This document shows, piece after piece, positions 29,620-40,159 of a stretch of 64,000 nucleotides of DNA (position 1 is its first letter; each line of letters begins with the position of its first letter). The DNA is from Erwinia phyllosphaerae. Lineage in GTDB: Bacteria; Pseudomonadota; Gammaproteobacteria; Enterobacterales; Enterobacteriaceae. The position numbers and the translations under genes are program-made. The stretch is taken from contig NZ_JAHSPF010000005.1 in the NCBI RefSeq assembly GCF_019132875.1, forward strand, positions 310,001-374,000. Reading direction: 5' to 3'. Below the pieces are notes generated by a model. It had not been told where the DNA came from. It did no database searches and saw only the letters and a program-made list of their open reading frames with translations.

Positions 29620-32487
29620 ATGACTACTCTCAGCCAGCTTGAACATACCGGCGCTTTTATCGAACGCCATATCGGCCCGTCACCAGCGCAGCAGGAAGCA
29701 ATGCTAAACGCTGTCGGCGCAGCTTCTCTTTCTGACCTGATCGCCGCCATTGTTCCGGCGGATATTCAGCTGCCGGGCGCGCCAGCCATTGGCGATGCCG
29801 CCACGGAGCATCAGGCGCTTGCCGAGCTGAAGGCGATTGCCAGCCGCAATCTGCGCTATAAATCCTGTATCGGCATGGGCTATACGCCGGTGTTGACGCC
29901 GCCCGTCATCCTGCGCAACATGCTGGAAAATCCCGGCTGGTACACCGCCTATACCCCTTACCAGCCTGAAGTTTCCCAGGGCCGTCTGGAAGCGCTACTG
30001 AATTTCCAGCAGGTCACGCTGGATTTAACCGGGCTGGATATCGCTTCCGCCTCGCTGCTGGATGAGGCGACCGCCGCCGCTGAAGCGATGGCGATGGCAA
30101 AGCGCATCAGCAAGCTGAAAAACGCCAACCGCTTTTTTGTCGCCGAAGATATTCATCCGCAAACGCTGGACGTGGTGCGCACGCGCGCGGAAACGTTTGG
30201 CTTTGAAGTGCTGGTAGGCCAGGCGGAAAAAGCACTGGAGCAGGAAGATCTGTTTGGCGTTCTGCTTCAGCAGGTTGGTACGACGGGTGAAGTCCATGAC
30301 TACACCACACTTATCGGCGAGCTGAAGGCGCGCAAAGTTTTGGTCAGCGTGGCTGCGGATTTTATGTCGCTGGTACTGTTGGAAGCGCCGGGCAAGCAGG
30401 GCGCGGATATCGTTTTTGGTTCAGCACAGCGCTTTGGCGTTCCTATGGGCTACGGCGGGCCGCATGCGGCTTTCTTTGCCGCGCGTGATGAATATAAACG
30501 TTCGATGCCGGGCCGCATTATCGGCGTATCGCGGGATGCCGCAGGTAATACGGCACTGCGTATGGCGATGCAGACGCGCGAACAGCATATCCGCCGTGAA
30601 AAGGCGAATTCCAATATCTGTACTTCACAGGTGCTGTTAGCCAATATCGCCAGCCTTTACGCCGTTTTTCACGGCCCACACGGCCTGAAGCGCATCGCTT
30701 CCCGTATTCATCGCCTGACCGACATTCTTGCCGCCGGGCTGCAAAAGGGCGGGCTGACGCTGCGCCATCAAAGCTGGTTCGACACGCTGACCGTTGAGGT
30801 TGCCGATAAGGCCGCCGTGCTGGACAGGGCGCTGAGCTTTGGCATCAATCTGCGCGGCGATATCGACAATGCAGTAGGCATCACGCTGGATGAAACCACG
30901 CTGCGTGAAGACGTGGCGGCGCTGTTTTCCGTGCTACTGGGTGAAAATCACGGGCAGGATATTGATGAGCTGGACAAAGCCGTTGTTGAAGGCGTCTCCG
31001 TGCCTGCCGCTATGCTGCGTAAAGATGCCATCCTGAGCCATCCGGTTTTTAACCGCTATCACAGCGAAACCGAAATGATGCGTTATATGCACAGCCTGGA
31101 GCGGAAAGATTTGGCGCTGAACCAGGCGATGATCCCGCTCGGCTCCTGCACTATGAAGCTTAACGCGGCGGCAGAAATGATCCCCATTACCTGGCCAGAA
31201 TTTGCCGAGCTGCATCCCTTCTGTCCGGTCGATCAGGCAGCGGGCTATTTGCAGATGATCGGCCAGCTGTCGCAATGGCTGGTGCAGCTAACCGGCTACG
31301 ATGCGCTGTGCATGCAGCCGAACTCTGGCGCGCAGGGCGAATATGCCGGTTTACTGGCTATTCGGCGCTATCACGAAAGCCGCAATGAAGGCGGTCGGCA
31401 TATTTGCCTGATCCCCAGTTCGGCACACGGCACCAATCCTGCCTCCGCGCAGATGGCCGGTATGGCAGTAGTCGTGGTCGCCTGTGACAAACAAGGCAAT
31501 ATCGATCTGCACGATTTACGGCTGAAGGCGGAGCAGGCTGGCGACGCGCTGTCCTGCATTATGGTGACCTATCCGTCCACGCACGGCGTATATGAAGAAA
31601 CTATCCGCGAAGTTTGCCAGATCGTTCATCAGTACGGCGGCCAGGTTTATCTGGACGGGGCCAATATGAACGCGCAGGTTGGCATTACCACGCCTGGCTA
31701 TATTGGCGCGGATGTTTCGCATCTTAATCTGCATAAAACTTTCTGTATTCCGCACGGCGGCGGCGGGCCGGGCATGGGGCCGATTGGCGTGAAAGCGCAT
31801 CTGGCACCTTTTGTGCCGGGCCACAGCGTGGTGCAGCTTGATGAGGTGCTGACGCAGCAGGGTGCCGTTTCTGCCGCGCCGTTTGGCAGCGCTTCTATCC
31901 TGCCAATCAGCTGGATGTATATCCGCATGATGGGTGCAGAAGGGTTAAAACAGGCCAGCTCGGTGGCGATTTTAAACGCTAACTATATCGCTACGCGGCT
32001 GAAGTCGGCTTATCCCATTCTCTATACCGGCCGCGACGATCGCGTGGCGCACGAATGTATTCTGGATATTCGTCCGCTGAAAGAGCAAACCGGTATCAGC
32101 GAGTTGGATATCGCCAAGCGTTTGATTGATTACGGTTTTCACGCGCCGACCATGTCTTTCCCGGTAGCCGGAACGCTGATGGTGGAGCCAACAGAATCGG
32201 AAAGCAAAGTCGAGCTGGATCGCTTTATCGATGCCATGCTGGCTATCCGCATGGAGATCGACCGCGTGGCCGAAGGCGAATGGCCAGCGGACGACAACCC
32301 GCTGGTTAACGCGCCGCATACGCAAAAAGAGCTTGTCGGCGAATGGGCGCATCCTTATACGCGTGAGCTGGCGGTGTTCCCGGCAGGCAGCGATAATAAA
32401 TACTGGCCAACCGTAAAACGTCTGGACGATGTTTACGGCGATCGAAATCTGTTTTGCTCCTGTCTGCCAATGAGCGAATATGAGTAA
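29620..32487 (+). CDS. gcvP: Glycine dehydrogenase (decarboxylating), P protein
   Basis: The ATG at 29620 gives 955 residues (E. coli 957), starting [21 protein letters not shown]. It decarboxylates glycine using pyridoxal phosphate and passes the aminomethyl group to GcvH. The PLP lysine lies in [25 protein letters not shown]. The two halves show the internal duplication typical of the single-chain P protein. The frame is open upstream of 29620 but is not conserved. Confidence 0.97.
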   Translation: MTTLSQLEHTGAFIERHIGPSPAQQEAMLNAVGAASLSDLIAAIVPADIQLPGAPAIGDAATEHQALAELKAIASRNLRYKSCIGMGYTPVLTPPVILRNMLENPGWYTAYTPYQPEVSQGRLEALLNFQQVTLDLTGLDIASASLLDEATAAAEAMAMAKRISKLKNANRFFVAEDIHPQTLDVVRTRAETFGFEVLVGQAEKALEQEDLFGVLLQQVGTTGEVHDYTTLIGELKARKVLVSVAADFMSLVLLEAPGKQGADIVFGSAQRFGVPMGYGGPHAAFFAARDEYKRSMPGRIIGVSRDAAGNTALRMAMQTREQHIRREKANSNICTSQVLLANIASLYAVFHGPHGLKRIASRIHRLTDILAAGLQKGGLTLRHQSWFDTLTVEVADKAAVLDRALSFGINLRGDIDNAVGITLDETTLREDVAALFSVLLGENHGQDIDELDKAVVEGVSVPAAMLRKDAILSHPVFNRYHSETEMMRYMHSLERKDLALNQAMIPLGSCTMKLNAAAEMIPITWPEFAELHPFCPVDQAAGYLQMIGQLSQWLVQLTGYDALCMQPNSGAQGEYAGLLAIRRYHESRNEGGRHICLIPSSAHGTNPASAQMAGMAVVVVACDKQGNIDLHDLRLKAEQAGDALSCIMVTYPSTHGVYEETIREVCQIVHQYGGQVYLDGANMNAQVGITTPGYIGADVSHLNLHKTFCIPHGGGGPGMGPIGVKAHLAPFVPGHSVVQLDEVLTQQGAVSAAPFGSASILPISWMYIRMMGAEGLKQASSVAILNANYIATRLKSAYPILYTGRDDRVAHECILDIRPLKEQTGISELDIAKRLIDYGFHAPTMSFPVAGTLMVEPTESESKVELDRFIDAMLAIRMEIDRVAEGEWPADDNPLVNAPHTQKELVGEWAHPYTRELAVFPAGSDNKYWPTVKRLDDVYGDRNLFCSCLPMSEYE

Positions 32488-32551
32488 GGCAGCGCGTTGC
32501 TGGCTGATTTCATTATAAAATCAGAGCACGCTTCAGGTTTATCCTCACGTT

Positions 32552-32575
32552 AAGGGCACTCAGGTGCCCTTTGTC
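32552..32575 (+). terminator. Hairpin after gcvP
   Basis: AAGGGCAC and GTGCCCTT form an 8-bp stem with a TCAG loop and a broken T-rich tail, about 65 bp after gcvP and 30 bp before ygfF. Probably the gcvTHP terminator, perhaps partly leaky. Confidence 0.6.
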
Positions 32576-32603
32576 ATATTCGGGCCATCTCAGGAGAGTA
32601 AAA

Positions 32604-33347
32604 GTGAAAACGGCTTTAGTGACCGGCGGCAGCCGGGGGATTGGGCGTGCAACGGCCCTACTGCTGGCCGATCAAGGCTATCAGGTTGCGGTGAACTACC
32701 ACCAGCGCAAAGCAGCAGCGGAAGAAGTTGTTGCGCTAATCCACCAGCGGGGAGGCAAAGCTTTCAGCATTCAGGCAGACATTGCGAATGAAGCTCAGGT
32801 TGTTGCCATGTTTGAGCTGCTTGATGAGCAGGGCGCTCGCCTGCATGCGCTGGTTAACAATGCCGGTATTCTCTTTCGCCAGGCCAGCGTCGAAGAGCTT
32901 AGCGCAGAACGAATTAATCGTGTTTTTGCGACCAATATTACCGGCACTTTTCTCTGTTGTCGGGAGGCGGTAAAGCGGATGAGCCAGCAGCATGGAGGGC
33001 AAGGCGGGGCGATAGTCAATGTTTCCTCTGCCGCCGCCAGGACGGGAGCGCCTTATGAATATGTCGACTACGCCGCTTCGAAAGGCGCAGTGGATACGTT
33101 GACTAAAGGGCTGTCGCTTGAAGTGGCGGCGCACGGAATTCGGGTTAACGGCGTACGGCCGGGATTTATTTATACTGATATGCACGCTGACGGCGGCGAG
33201 CCGGGCAGGGTAAATCGCGTTGCGCCAGCTATTCCCATGCGGCGCGGGGGTCAGCCGGAAGAGATAGCCCGGGCAATTTACTGGCTGCTGAGCGACGAAG
33301 CTTCTTATATTACCGGCACTATTATTGACGCAGCAGGTGGTCGTTAA
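32604..33347 (+). CDS. ygfF: Short-chain dehydrogenase/reductase YgfF
   Basis: I chose the GTG at 32604, preceded by AGGAGAG; it yields 247 residues, the E. coli YgfF length. The SDR cofactor motif TGGSRGIGRA, the NNAG motif in ALVNNAGILF, catalytic serine in NVSSAAAR and YxxxK in YVDYAASKGAVD are present, with GGR at the end. In E. coli ygfF also lies downstream of gcvP. The substrate is not known; family members reduce ketones or oxidise alcohols with NAD(P)(H). Confidence 0.93.
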   Translation: MKTALVTGGSRGIGRATALLLADQGYQVAVNYHQRKAAAEEVVALIHQRGGKAFSIQADIANEAQVVAMFELLDEQGARLHALVNNAGILFRQASVEELSAERINRVFATNITGTFLCCREAVKRMSQQHGGQGGAIVNVSSAAARTGAPYEYVDYAASKGAVDTLTKGLSLEVAAHGIRVNGVRPGFIYTDMHADGGEPGRVNRVAPAIPMRRGGQPEEIARAIYWLLSDEASYITGTIIDAAGGR

Positions 33348-33567
33348 CGCTGTTACAACGCACGCTGCTTAAGCTAACAAGCTGTTTTAATTTATTTAAA
33401 AACGGTTACAGGCCTTCACACTTTATTTAAGCTTACACTTGTACACTGAAATCGCTCTCGACTAAGCTAAACGTGCGCATTTTCGGACGGGCCGGTAAAG
33501 ACAGCGAACAGAATTTGTGCGCCTTATCCAGCCCGTCTTTTCGCTTCACATTAGGGAGAGGACAACT

Positions 33568-34215
33568 ATGGCTAATAAAAGGCTGGAGGGCTACTCGGTA
33601 GCCGAAGAAATAGCCAACAGCATCAGCCACGGTATCGGGTTTATCTTCGGTATTGTGGGCCTGGTGCTTTTGCTGTCGCAGGCGATGGATATGCAGGCAA
33701 ACGCCATCGCTATTACCAGCTATAGCCTGTATGGCGGCAGCATGATCCTGCTGTTTCTGGCTTCCACCCTTTATCACGCGATCCCCCATCCGCGTGCGAA
33801 ATACTGGCTGAAAAAGCTGGACCACTGCGCTATTTACCTGCTGATAGCCGGTACCTATACGCCTTTCCTGCTGGTGGGCCTGAAATCGCCGCTGGCGCAC
33901 GGTCTGATGGTGGTGATCTGGAGCCTGGCGCTGGCTGGCGTGCTGTTTAAGCTGGCGTTTGTGCATCGCTTCGAAGCGCTGTCGGTGACAACCTACCTGC
34001 TGATGGGCTGGCTGTCGCTGGTGGTGATTTATCAGCTGGCGATCAAACTGTCGGCGGGGGGCGTCTGGCTACTGGCGGCGGGCGGGATTATCTATTCGCT
34101 GGGCGTTATTTTTTACGTCTCGAAGCGCATTCCCTATAACCACGCTATCTGGCACGGCTTTGTGCTTGGCGGCAGCATTTGCCACTTTCTGGCAATTTAC
34201 TTCTACGTTTCATAA
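33568..34215 (+). CDS. trhA: Hemolysin III family membrane protein TrhA (YqfA)
   Basis: From ATG 33568 (after GGGAGAGGA) the product is 215 residues and matches E. coli YqfA/TrhA (219 aa). It has seven predicted helices and PAQR/hemolysin III signatures: [55 protein letters not shown] and [21 protein letters not shown], with the histidines and aspartate of the presumed metal site. TrhA is linked to membrane fluidity homeostasis. An upstream in-frame start (33517) is less well supported. Confidence 0.94.
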   Translation: MANKRLEGYSVAEEIANSISHGIGFIFGIVGLVLLLSQAMDMQANAIAITSYSLYGGSMILLFLASTLYHAIPHPRAKYWLKKLDHCAIYLLIAGTYTPFLLVGLKSPLAHGLMVVIWSLALAGVLFKLAFVHRFEALSVTTYLLMGWLSLVVIYQLAIKLSAGGVWLLAAGGIIYSLGVIFYVSKRIPYNHAIWHGFVLGGSICHFLAIYFYVS

Positions 34216-34237
34216 AAAAGGGGCCGGATGGCCCCTT
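34214..34237 (-). terminator. ygfZ/trhA convergent terminator
   Basis: AAGGGGCC and GGCCCCTT form an 8-bp stem with a 4-nt loop. On the minus strand the stem is followed by a T-run, so it mainly serves ygfZ; trhA ends just before it on the other strand. Confidence 0.8.
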
Positions 34238-34244
34238 ACTGCAC

Positions 34245-35225
34245 TTAAGCCAGCGAGTAGGGGAGCGGCTGGATAGTCAGGCTGCCGCCTTCATCACCCT
34301 GCACGCGTAGCTCCGTCTCCGCTTCCAGATCGTTATTCAGCACGGCCTGCACCCAGACCTCGCCATTATCCAGCTGGCAGGCGGCAAGGATAGTGCCGGT
34401 ACGTCGCCAGTTATCACCCAGCTTCATCTCCAGCGAATCAGCGGCGGCGGGTACTTTACCTGCGCTACCGGCCAGCCAGTATAACGCTCGCTTGTTGGCA
34501 CCGCGAAACTTCGCGCGGGCGACCATCTCCTGACCTGTATAGCAGCCTTTTTTAAAGCTGATAGCGTCCAGCGCCTGCATATTGGTGGCCTGAGGGATAA
34601 ACTGCGCGCTGTTTGCCGCATCGATAATCGGCAAACCCGCTTCGATATTCAGCGCCAGCCACTGCGAACTGTCGGTCAGCTGAGCCTGGCCGTCCAGCGC
34701 CTCGCGTAAGGCCAGCGCCTTATCACGGCTGACAATCAACAAAAAGCGTTCTGTCGGGGCCGCAAACCACAACAGCGTGGCGTCATCCTGCTGGATAACG
34801 GGATTTTCAGCATCTGGCAGCGCGGTAAACAACGGCGCAAGCGCTGCGCGAACCTGAAATCCGGCTGCGCCAAGCAGCACGGCTTCATCATCCGCCTCAA
34901 TCGCAACTTTGGCGAACACGGCATATTTCTTCAGTTCGGTAATTTGCGTATCGCGCAGGCTGCGGCGCTCAAGATAGGCCAGCCCTTCTCCACGATGAAA
35001 CAGGCGCAAATTGCTCCACATTTTTCCTTTCGCATCACAATGGGCGGCAGGCAAATGCGCATTAGCGCCCAGCGCGGCGACGTCCAGCGTCAGCTGTCCC
35101 TGCAAATAGCTGATGCGATCGGCTCCGGTCACATTTACCAGCGCCCACTCTTCCAGCGAAATCAGCGTAAGCGGCAGGCGAGCGGAGGCCGCAGGTTGAC
35201 GAGGCGGGAAAGATAAAATCGGCAT
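34245..35225 (-). CDS. ygfZ: Folate-binding Fe-S cluster protein YgfZ
   Basis: The 326-residue protein has the E. coli YgfZ length. The family signature [18 protein letters not shown] with its conserved cysteine is clear, and the GcvT-like folate fold is supported by [17 protein letters not shown] near the N-terminus. YgfZ helps make or repair certain iron-sulfur enzymes (for example MiaB) using tetrahydrofolate. It is divergent from sdhE, as in E. coli. Confidence 0.95.
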   Translation of the reverse strand: MPILSFPPRQPAASARLPLTLISLEEWALVNVTGADRISYLQGQLTLDVAALGANAHLPAAHCDAKGKMWSNLRLFHRGEGLAYLERRSLRDTQITELKKYAVFAKVAIEADDEAVLLGAAGFQVRAALAPLFTALPDAENPVIQQDDATLLWFAAPTERFLLIVSRDKALALREALDGQAQLTDSSQWLALNIEAGLPIIDAANSAQFIPQATNMQALDAISFKKGCYTGQEMVARAKFRGANKRALYWLAGSAGKVPAAADSLEMKLGDNWRRTGTILAACQLDNGEVWVQAVLNNDLEAETELRVQGDEGGSLTIQPLPYSLA

Positions 35226-35444
35226 AGCGGATTCCTGAATGTAAGATAAACCTGTCTTTCAATGTTAAAAGAGCCGTCCGGCTTTGCAACCAGTTTTCTG
35301 AAAACGGCGCACAAAAGGCGCGGCAACTCTGCAACCGGTGCAATTACCTTGCGAAGCATGCTGCAAACGCAAACTGAGCCATCAACATTACCCTGAAAAA
35401 GCGCTACACTAGCGGCCATCTTTCACTGACTGACGATGGAAAGC

Positions 35445-35711
35445 ATGGATATTAACAATAAAGCTCGTGTGCAGTGGGCGTGCCGTCGCGGCATGCGCGA
35501 ACTGGATATCTCTATCATGCCTTTTTTCGAGTTCGAATATGACCACCTGAGCGACAGCGAAAAACAGGTTTTTGTACGGCTGCTGGAAAGCGACGACCCC
35601 GACCTGTTTAACTGGATGATGAATCACGGCGAACCGGCCGATCCGGAATTAAAAAGCATGGTTAATCTGATCCAACAGCGAAACCAGCAGCGTGGACCTG
35701 TGGCGTTCTGA
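35445..35711 (+). CDS. sdhE: Succinate dehydrogenase flavinylation factor SdhE (YgfY)
   Basis: The ATG at 35445 (GGAAAGC before it) gives 88 residues, the E. coli length, starting [21 protein letters not shown]. The RGxxE motif (RGMRELD) needed for FAD attachment to SdhA is intact. An alternative ATG three codons upstream is less likely. It overlaps cptA by 20 bp, indicating coupled translation. Confidence 0.96.
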   Translation: MDINNKARVQWACRRGMRELDISIMPFFEFEYDHLSDSEKQVFVRLLESDDPDLFNWMMNHGEPADPELKSMVNLIQQRNQQRGPVAF

Positions 35712-36090
35712 GCTGCGCGTCTCCTGGCGCGCGCAGTGGCTGTCGCTGCTGCTGCACGGCCTGGTTATGCTGATGCTGTTGCTGGCACCCTGGCCGACAA
35801 ACTTAACGGCCGTCTGGCTGCTGCTACTGACGCTGGTCGTCTTTGAGTGTATACGTAGCCAGCGGCGTATCGGCAGCCGCGAGGGCGATATCGCGTTACT
35901 GGAGCATCGCCAGCTGCGGTGGCGGCAGAAAAACTGGCAGATATGCGCCAGACCCTGGATGACGCGCCAGGCGATTCTGCTGGCGCTGCGTTCGGCGAAG
36001 GGCGAGCGGGAAAAACTGTGGCTGCTGCGTGACAGCATGAGCGAAGCGGAATGGCGGCAGCTGCGTCAAAAACTGCTTACCGCTGGCTGA
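35692..36090 (+). CDS. cptA: CptA (YgfX), inner-membrane partner of SdhE
   Basis: The GTG at 35692 starts a 132-residue protein matching E. coli YgfX/CptA (135 aa), from [25 protein letters not shown] to a soluble C-terminal domain. Two close N-terminal helices (about residues 18-52) anchor it. It forms an operon with sdhE; in E. coli it has been described as a toxin-like protein affecting FtsZ/MreB, while other work links it to SdhE function. It overlaps sdhE by 20 bp. Confidence 0.92.
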   Translation: MDLWRSELRVSWRAQWLSLLLHGLVMLMLLLAPWPTNLTAVWLLLLTLVVFECIRSQRRIGSREGDIALLEHRQLRWRQKNWQICARPWMTRQAILLALRSAKGEREKLWLLRDSMSEAEWRQLRQKLLTAG

Positions 36091-36139
36091 ACCGAAGCGG
36101 GTGAACGTGTGACCCTGACGCGCTCATTTTCTGGCCTGC

Positions 36140-36658
36140 TTACAGCGAGGCAGCCATTTCGGTCAGGATCTGTTCGCACCACTGCGCGATACGTTCATCC
36201 GTCTGGTCAAACTGGTTGACGTCATCCAGCGCCAGGCCAACAAAACTGTTGCCGTCGGCGGTCAGCGGTTTCTTGCTGATAAACTCGTAGCCTTCGTTCG
36301 GCCAGTAGCCAACGAATTTTACGCCCAGCGGCAGCAGGATTTCATGCAGCATGCCCAGCGCGTCCAGGAACCACTCGCTGTATTCGGCCTGGTCGCCCAT
36401 ACCGTAAAGCGCGACGACTTTATCCCGCAGGTTGAGCGTAGGGAGCTCGTTCCAGATGGTTTCCCAGTCCTCCTGGAGCTCGCCAAAATCCCAGGTAGGA
36501 ATGCCCAGGATCAGCATATCGTACTGCTCCATCAGCCGTGGCGAATCATCTTTCAGATTGTGTAGCGTCACCAGATCTTCACCAATAAAATCGCGGATTT
36601 TTTCCGCCGCCATTTCGGTGTAACAGGTGCTGGAACCGTAAAAAAGGCCGATGTTCAT
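36140..36658 (-). CDS. fldB: Flavodoxin 2
   Basis: The ATG at 36658 gives 172 residues matching E. coli FldB (173 aa). The FMN phosphate loop is YGSSTCYTE, with [15 protein letters not shown] and [20 protein letters not shown] forming the isoalloxazine pocket. It is a small cytoplasmic electron carrier. The gene is divergent from xerD, separated by 96 bp. The longer frame extending upstream is not conserved. Confidence 0.95.
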   Translation of the reverse strand: MNIGLFYGSSTCYTEMAAEKIRDFIGEDLVTLHNLKDDSPRLMEQYDMLILGIPTWDFGELQEDWETIWNELPTLNLRDKVVALYGMGDQAEYSEWFLDALGMLHEILLPLGVKFVGYWPNEGYEFISKKPLTADGNSFVGLALDDVNQFDQTDERIAQWCEQILTEMAASL

Positions 36659-36754
36659 ACGCGGTTTACTCAATTCTCCTGGTTCAATGGCGCGAATTAT
36701 ATCAGAATTGGGCTTTGGCGGCGTGTCCGTCTGGCCGGCAGAAAAGGAGACGAC

Positions 36755-37648
36755 GTGCAGGACAGCGATCTTATCGAACAGTTTCTTGATGCCCTGTGGA
36801 TCGAGCGCAATCTTGCGGAAAATACGGTGGCCTCCTATCGTCTTGATCTGATGTCGCTGGTCAACTGGCTGGCACACCATCAAACAGATTTGCGGCAGGT
36901 AGAAAGCAGCGGACTGCAAAACTTTCTCGCCGAGCGAGTCGAGGGCGGCTATAAGGCCAGCAGCTCGGCCCGCTTGCTCAGCGCCATGCGCCGTCTGTTC
37001 CAGTATCTCTATCGGGAAAAGCTGCGTGAGGACGATCCCAGCGCGCTGCTGGCCTCGCCAAAGCTGCCGCAGCGGTTGCCGAAAGATCTTAGCGAAGCGC
37101 AGATCGAGCGGCTGCTGCAGGCACCTTCTACGGAGATCCCGCTGGAGCTGCGCGATAAGGCCATGCTGGAGCTGCTCTATGCCACCGGCCTGCGCGTAAC
37201 CGAACTGGTAAGCCTGACGCTAAATAACGTCAGCCTGCGCCAGGGCGTGGTTCGCGTTATCGGCAAAGGCGATAAGGAACGGCTGGTACCGCTGGGTGAG
37301 GAAGCCCTGCACTGGCTGGAACACTACCTTGAGCATGGCCGCCCGTGGCTGCTGAACGGCCAGACGCTGGACGTGCTTTTTCCCAGCAGCCGAGCGCAGC
37401 AGATGACCCGGCAAACGTTCTGGCACCGCATCAAGCATTACGCTCTGCTGGCGGGTATCGACAGCGAAAAGCTTTCGCCCCACGTGCTGCGCCACGCTTT
37501 TGCCACGCATCTGCTGAACCACGGGGCCGATCTGCGTGTCGTACAGATGCTTTTAGGGCACAGCGATTTATCCACAACGCAGATTTATACTCATGTTGCT
37601 ACCGAACGACTGCGGCAGCTACATCAACAGCATCATCCGCGCGCATAA
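36755..37648 (+). CDS. xerD: Site-specific tyrosine recombinase XerD
   Basis: The GTG at 36755, after AAAGGAGA, starts a 297-residue protein matching E. coli XerD (298 aa). With XerC it resolves chromosome dimers at dif with FtsK. The catalytic residues are visible: arginine in [29 protein letters not shown] (HxxR), [16 protein letters not shown] (His and nucleophilic Tyr). It is the first gene of xerD-dsbC-recJ. Confidence 0.96.
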   Translation: MQDSDLIEQFLDALWIERNLAENTVASYRLDLMSLVNWLAHHQTDLRQVESSGLQNFLAERVEGGYKASSSARLLSAMRRLFQYLYREKLREDDPSALLASPKLPQRLPKDLSEAQIERLLQAPSTEIPLELRDKAMLELLYATGLRVTELVSLTLNNVSLRQGVVRVIGKGDKERLVPLGEEALHWLEHYLEHGRPWLLNGQTLDVLFPSSRAQQMTRQTFWHRIKHYALLAGIDSEKLSPHVLRHAFATHLLNHGADLRVVQMLLGHSDLSTTQIYTHVATERLRQLHQQHHPRA

Positions 37649-37692
37649 GGCGCAGATTACATGGCCCGCTTACTAAGGCCCAAGGATAATAA

Positions 37693-38391
37693 ATGAAACA
37701 GCGTTACCTTTTACTTTCTCTGCTGATGGCGGCTGGCCTTGCCCAGGCTGACGATGCGGCCATTAAACAATCCCTGGCGAAGCTGGGACTGCAGCAGATG
37801 GAGATTCAGCCGTCCACTTTGCCCGGGATGAAAACCGTACTGACCGAAAGCGGCGTGCTTTATGTTACCGAAGACGGAAAACAGTTTATTCAGGGGCCGC
37901 TGTACGACGTCAGCGGCAGCCAGCCGGTCAACGTGACCAACAAACTGCTGGAGAAAAAAGTCGAGGCTTTAAGCGGCGAAATGATCGTGTATAAAGCGCC
38001 AAAAGAGCAGCATGTCATTACGGTATTTACCGATATCACCTGCGGCTACTGCCACAAACTGCATTCGCAAATGGCAGACTACAACGCGCTGGGCATCACC
38101 GTACGCTACCTGGCTTTCCCGCGTGAAGGCATGAACGGCCAGGTTGCTAAAGATATGAAGTCCGTCTGGTGCGCAGCCGATCGCAGAAAAGCGTTTGATG
38201 CAGCGATGAAAGGCGAAGCGGTAACGGCAGCAGATTGCAAAATCGATCTGGCTAAGCAGTACCAGCTGGGCATTTTGTACGGTATTCAGGGTACGCCAGC
38301 TATTCTGCTGCAAAACGGCATGATGATCCCGGGCTATCAGGGGCCGCAAGAGATGAAGAAGCTGCTTGATAGCCAGAAAGCGGGCGGCTGA
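37693..38391 (+). CDS. dsbC: Periplasmic disulfide isomerase DsbC
   Basis: The 232-residue product (E. coli 236) has a signal peptide (about residues 1-19, cleavage near AQA-DD), an N-terminal dimerisation domain, and a thioredoxin fold with the active site CGYC in FTDITCGYCHKLHSQM. The cis-proline region is GIQGTPAILL. DsbC reshuffles wrong disulfide bonds in the periplasm. 44 bp after xerD and 5 bp before recJ. Confidence 0.96.
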   Translation: MKQRYLLLSLLMAAGLAQADDAAIKQSLAKLGLQQMEIQPSTLPGMKTVLTESGVLYVTEDGKQFIQGPLYDVSGSQPVNVTNKLLEKKVEALSGEMIVYKAPKEQHVITVFTDITCGYCHKLHSQMADYNALGITVRYLAFPREGMNGQVAKDMKSVWCAADRRKAFDAAMKGEAVTAADCKIDLAKQYQLGILYGIQGTPAILLQNGMMIPGYQGPQEMKKLLDSQKAGG

Positions 38392-38396
38392 ACCCG

Positions 38397-40112
38397 GTGA
38401 AAGGCAAAACTGAATTACGCCGCCGTGTAGCGGTGCAGGAGAGCGAGCTTCCCGATATTCATCCTCTGTTGCGTCGGCTTTACGCGCATCGCGGCGTTAA
38501 GCAGGCTGTCGAACTGGAGCGCGGCGCGAAAAATCTGCACGCCTTCCACTCGCTCAGCGGTATTGAGCGGGCGGCGGAAATTCTGCAAAAAGCCATCGCG
38601 GATAATCTGTGCATCATGATCGTCGGCGATTTCGATGCCGATGGTGCCACCAGCACCGCGCTGACCGTGCTGGCGCTACGCAGCATGGGCGGCCGCAATA
38701 TTAAATACCTGGTGCCAAACCGCTTTGACGACGGCTACGGCCTGAGCCCGGAAGTGGTGGAGCAGGCGGCGGCGCGCGGCGCGCAGCTGATTATCACCGT
38801 GGATAACGGCATCTCTTCTCATGCGGGGGTGACTCTGGCGCATGAAAAAGGGATTGCGGTAGTGATTACCGATCACCACCTGCCTGGCGAAACGCTGCCG
38901 GATGCCGAAGCCATCGTTAACCCTAATCTTGCCGAAAGCGAATTTCCTTCACGCTCTTTAGCGGGCGTTGGCGTCGCTTTCTATCTGATGCTGGCGCTAC
39001 GGGCACGACTACGCGATAGCGGCGTGACGACGTTGCCAAATCTCGCCGAGCTGCTGGATCTGGTTGCGTTAGGCACCGTCGCAGACGTTGTGCCGCTGGA
39101 CGCCAATAACCGTATCCTGGTCTGGCAAGGGCTAAGCCGTATACGCGCCGGGAAATGCCGCGTGGGTATCAGGGCGCTGCTGGAGATCGCCAATCGCGAT
39201 GCGCGCCAGCTGGCCGCCAGCGATCTGGGTTTCGCGCTTGGGCCACGGCTGAACGCCGCCGGTCGGCTGGACGATATGTCCGTCGGCGTGGCGCTGCTGC
39301 TGAGCGAAGATATCGCTCAGGCCCGTATGCTGGCCAGCGAGCTGGATGCGCTGAACCAGACGCGTAAAGAGATTGAGCAGGGCATGCAGACAGAAGCGCT
39401 GGCGCTGTGCGACGCGCTGGAGCGCAGCAGCGAAGCCTTGCCGCTCGGTATCGCTATGTACCATCCGGAATGGCACCAGGGCGTGGTCGGCATTCTGGCT
39501 TCGCGGCTGAAGGAGCGTTTTCATCGGCCGGTGATCGCTTTTGCTCCTGCTGGTGACGGCACGCTAAAAGGCTCAGGCCGTTCCATTACCGGACTGCATA
39601 TGCGTGATGCGCTGGAACGCCTGGACACGCTCTACCCGGGGCTGATTATTAAATTCGGCGGCCACGCGATGGCAGCAGGCTTATCGCTGGAAGCGGACAG
39701 GTTCGACGAGTTTCGCCAGCGCTTCGGCGAGCTGATTGGCGAATGGCTGGACGAAGAGTCGTTACAGGGCGTGGTCTGGTCTGACGGCCAGCTGATGGCG
39801 CAGGAGCTGACGCTACCCACGGCGGAACTGCTGCGTGAAGCGGGTCCGTGGGGTCAGGCGTTCCCGGAACCGCAGTTCGACGGCAAGTTTAAGCTTATTC
39901 AGCAGCGTCTGGTCGGCGAGCGCCATCTGAAAGTGATGCTGGAACCGCTGGGCGGCGGCCCGCTGCTGGACGGTATCGCTTTTAATATTGATACCACGCT
40001 CTGGCCCGATCCCAGCGTGAAACAGGTTGAACTGGCCTACAAGCTGGATATCAACGAGTTTCGCGGCAATCGTAGCGTGCAGCTGATTATTGAGCACCTC
40101 TGGCCGCTGTAA
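38397..40112 (+). CDS. recJ: Single-stranded-DNA-specific exonuclease RecJ
   Basis: The GTG at 38397 begins a 571-residue protein matching E. coli RecJ (577 aa). DHH-family metal motifs are in order: VGDFDADGATSTA, TVDNGISSHAG, VVITDHHLPGE, the LGTVADVVPLD block and the GRSITGLHMRDAL and KFGGHAMAAGLSL motifs. RecJ degrades single-stranded DNA 5' to 3' in recombination and mismatch repair. In E. coli prfB follows directly; here about 1.3 kb of other DNA is in between. Confidence 0.96.
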   Translation: MKGKTELRRRVAVQESELPDIHPLLRRLYAHRGVKQAVELERGAKNLHAFHSLSGIERAAEILQKAIADNLCIMIVGDFDADGATSTALTVLALRSMGGRNIKYLVPNRFDDGYGLSPEVVEQAAARGAQLIITVDNGISSHAGVTLAHEKGIAVVITDHHLPGETLPDAEAIVNPNLAESEFPSRSLAGVGVAFYLMLALRARLRDSGVTTLPNLAELLDLVALGTVADVVPLDANNRILVWQGLSRIRAGKCRVGIRALLEIANRDARQLAASDLGFALGPRLNAAGRLDDMSVGVALLLSEDIAQARMLASELDALNQTRKEIEQGMQTEALALCDALERSSEALPLGIAMYHPEWHQGVVGILASRLKERFHRPVIAFAPAGDGTLKGSGRSITGLHMRDALERLDTLYPGLIIKFGGHAMAAGLSLEADRFDEFRQRFGELIGEWLDEESLQGVVWSDGQLMAQELTLPTAELLREAGPWGQAFPEPQFDGKFKLIQQRLVGERHLKVMLEPLGGGPLLDGIAFNIDTTLWPDPSVKQVELAYKLDINEFRGNRSVQLIIEHLWPL

Positions 40113-40159
40113 AAAGACAGTACAGCATGTAAAGAAACGGGTTTGCAGGGAGGCATACC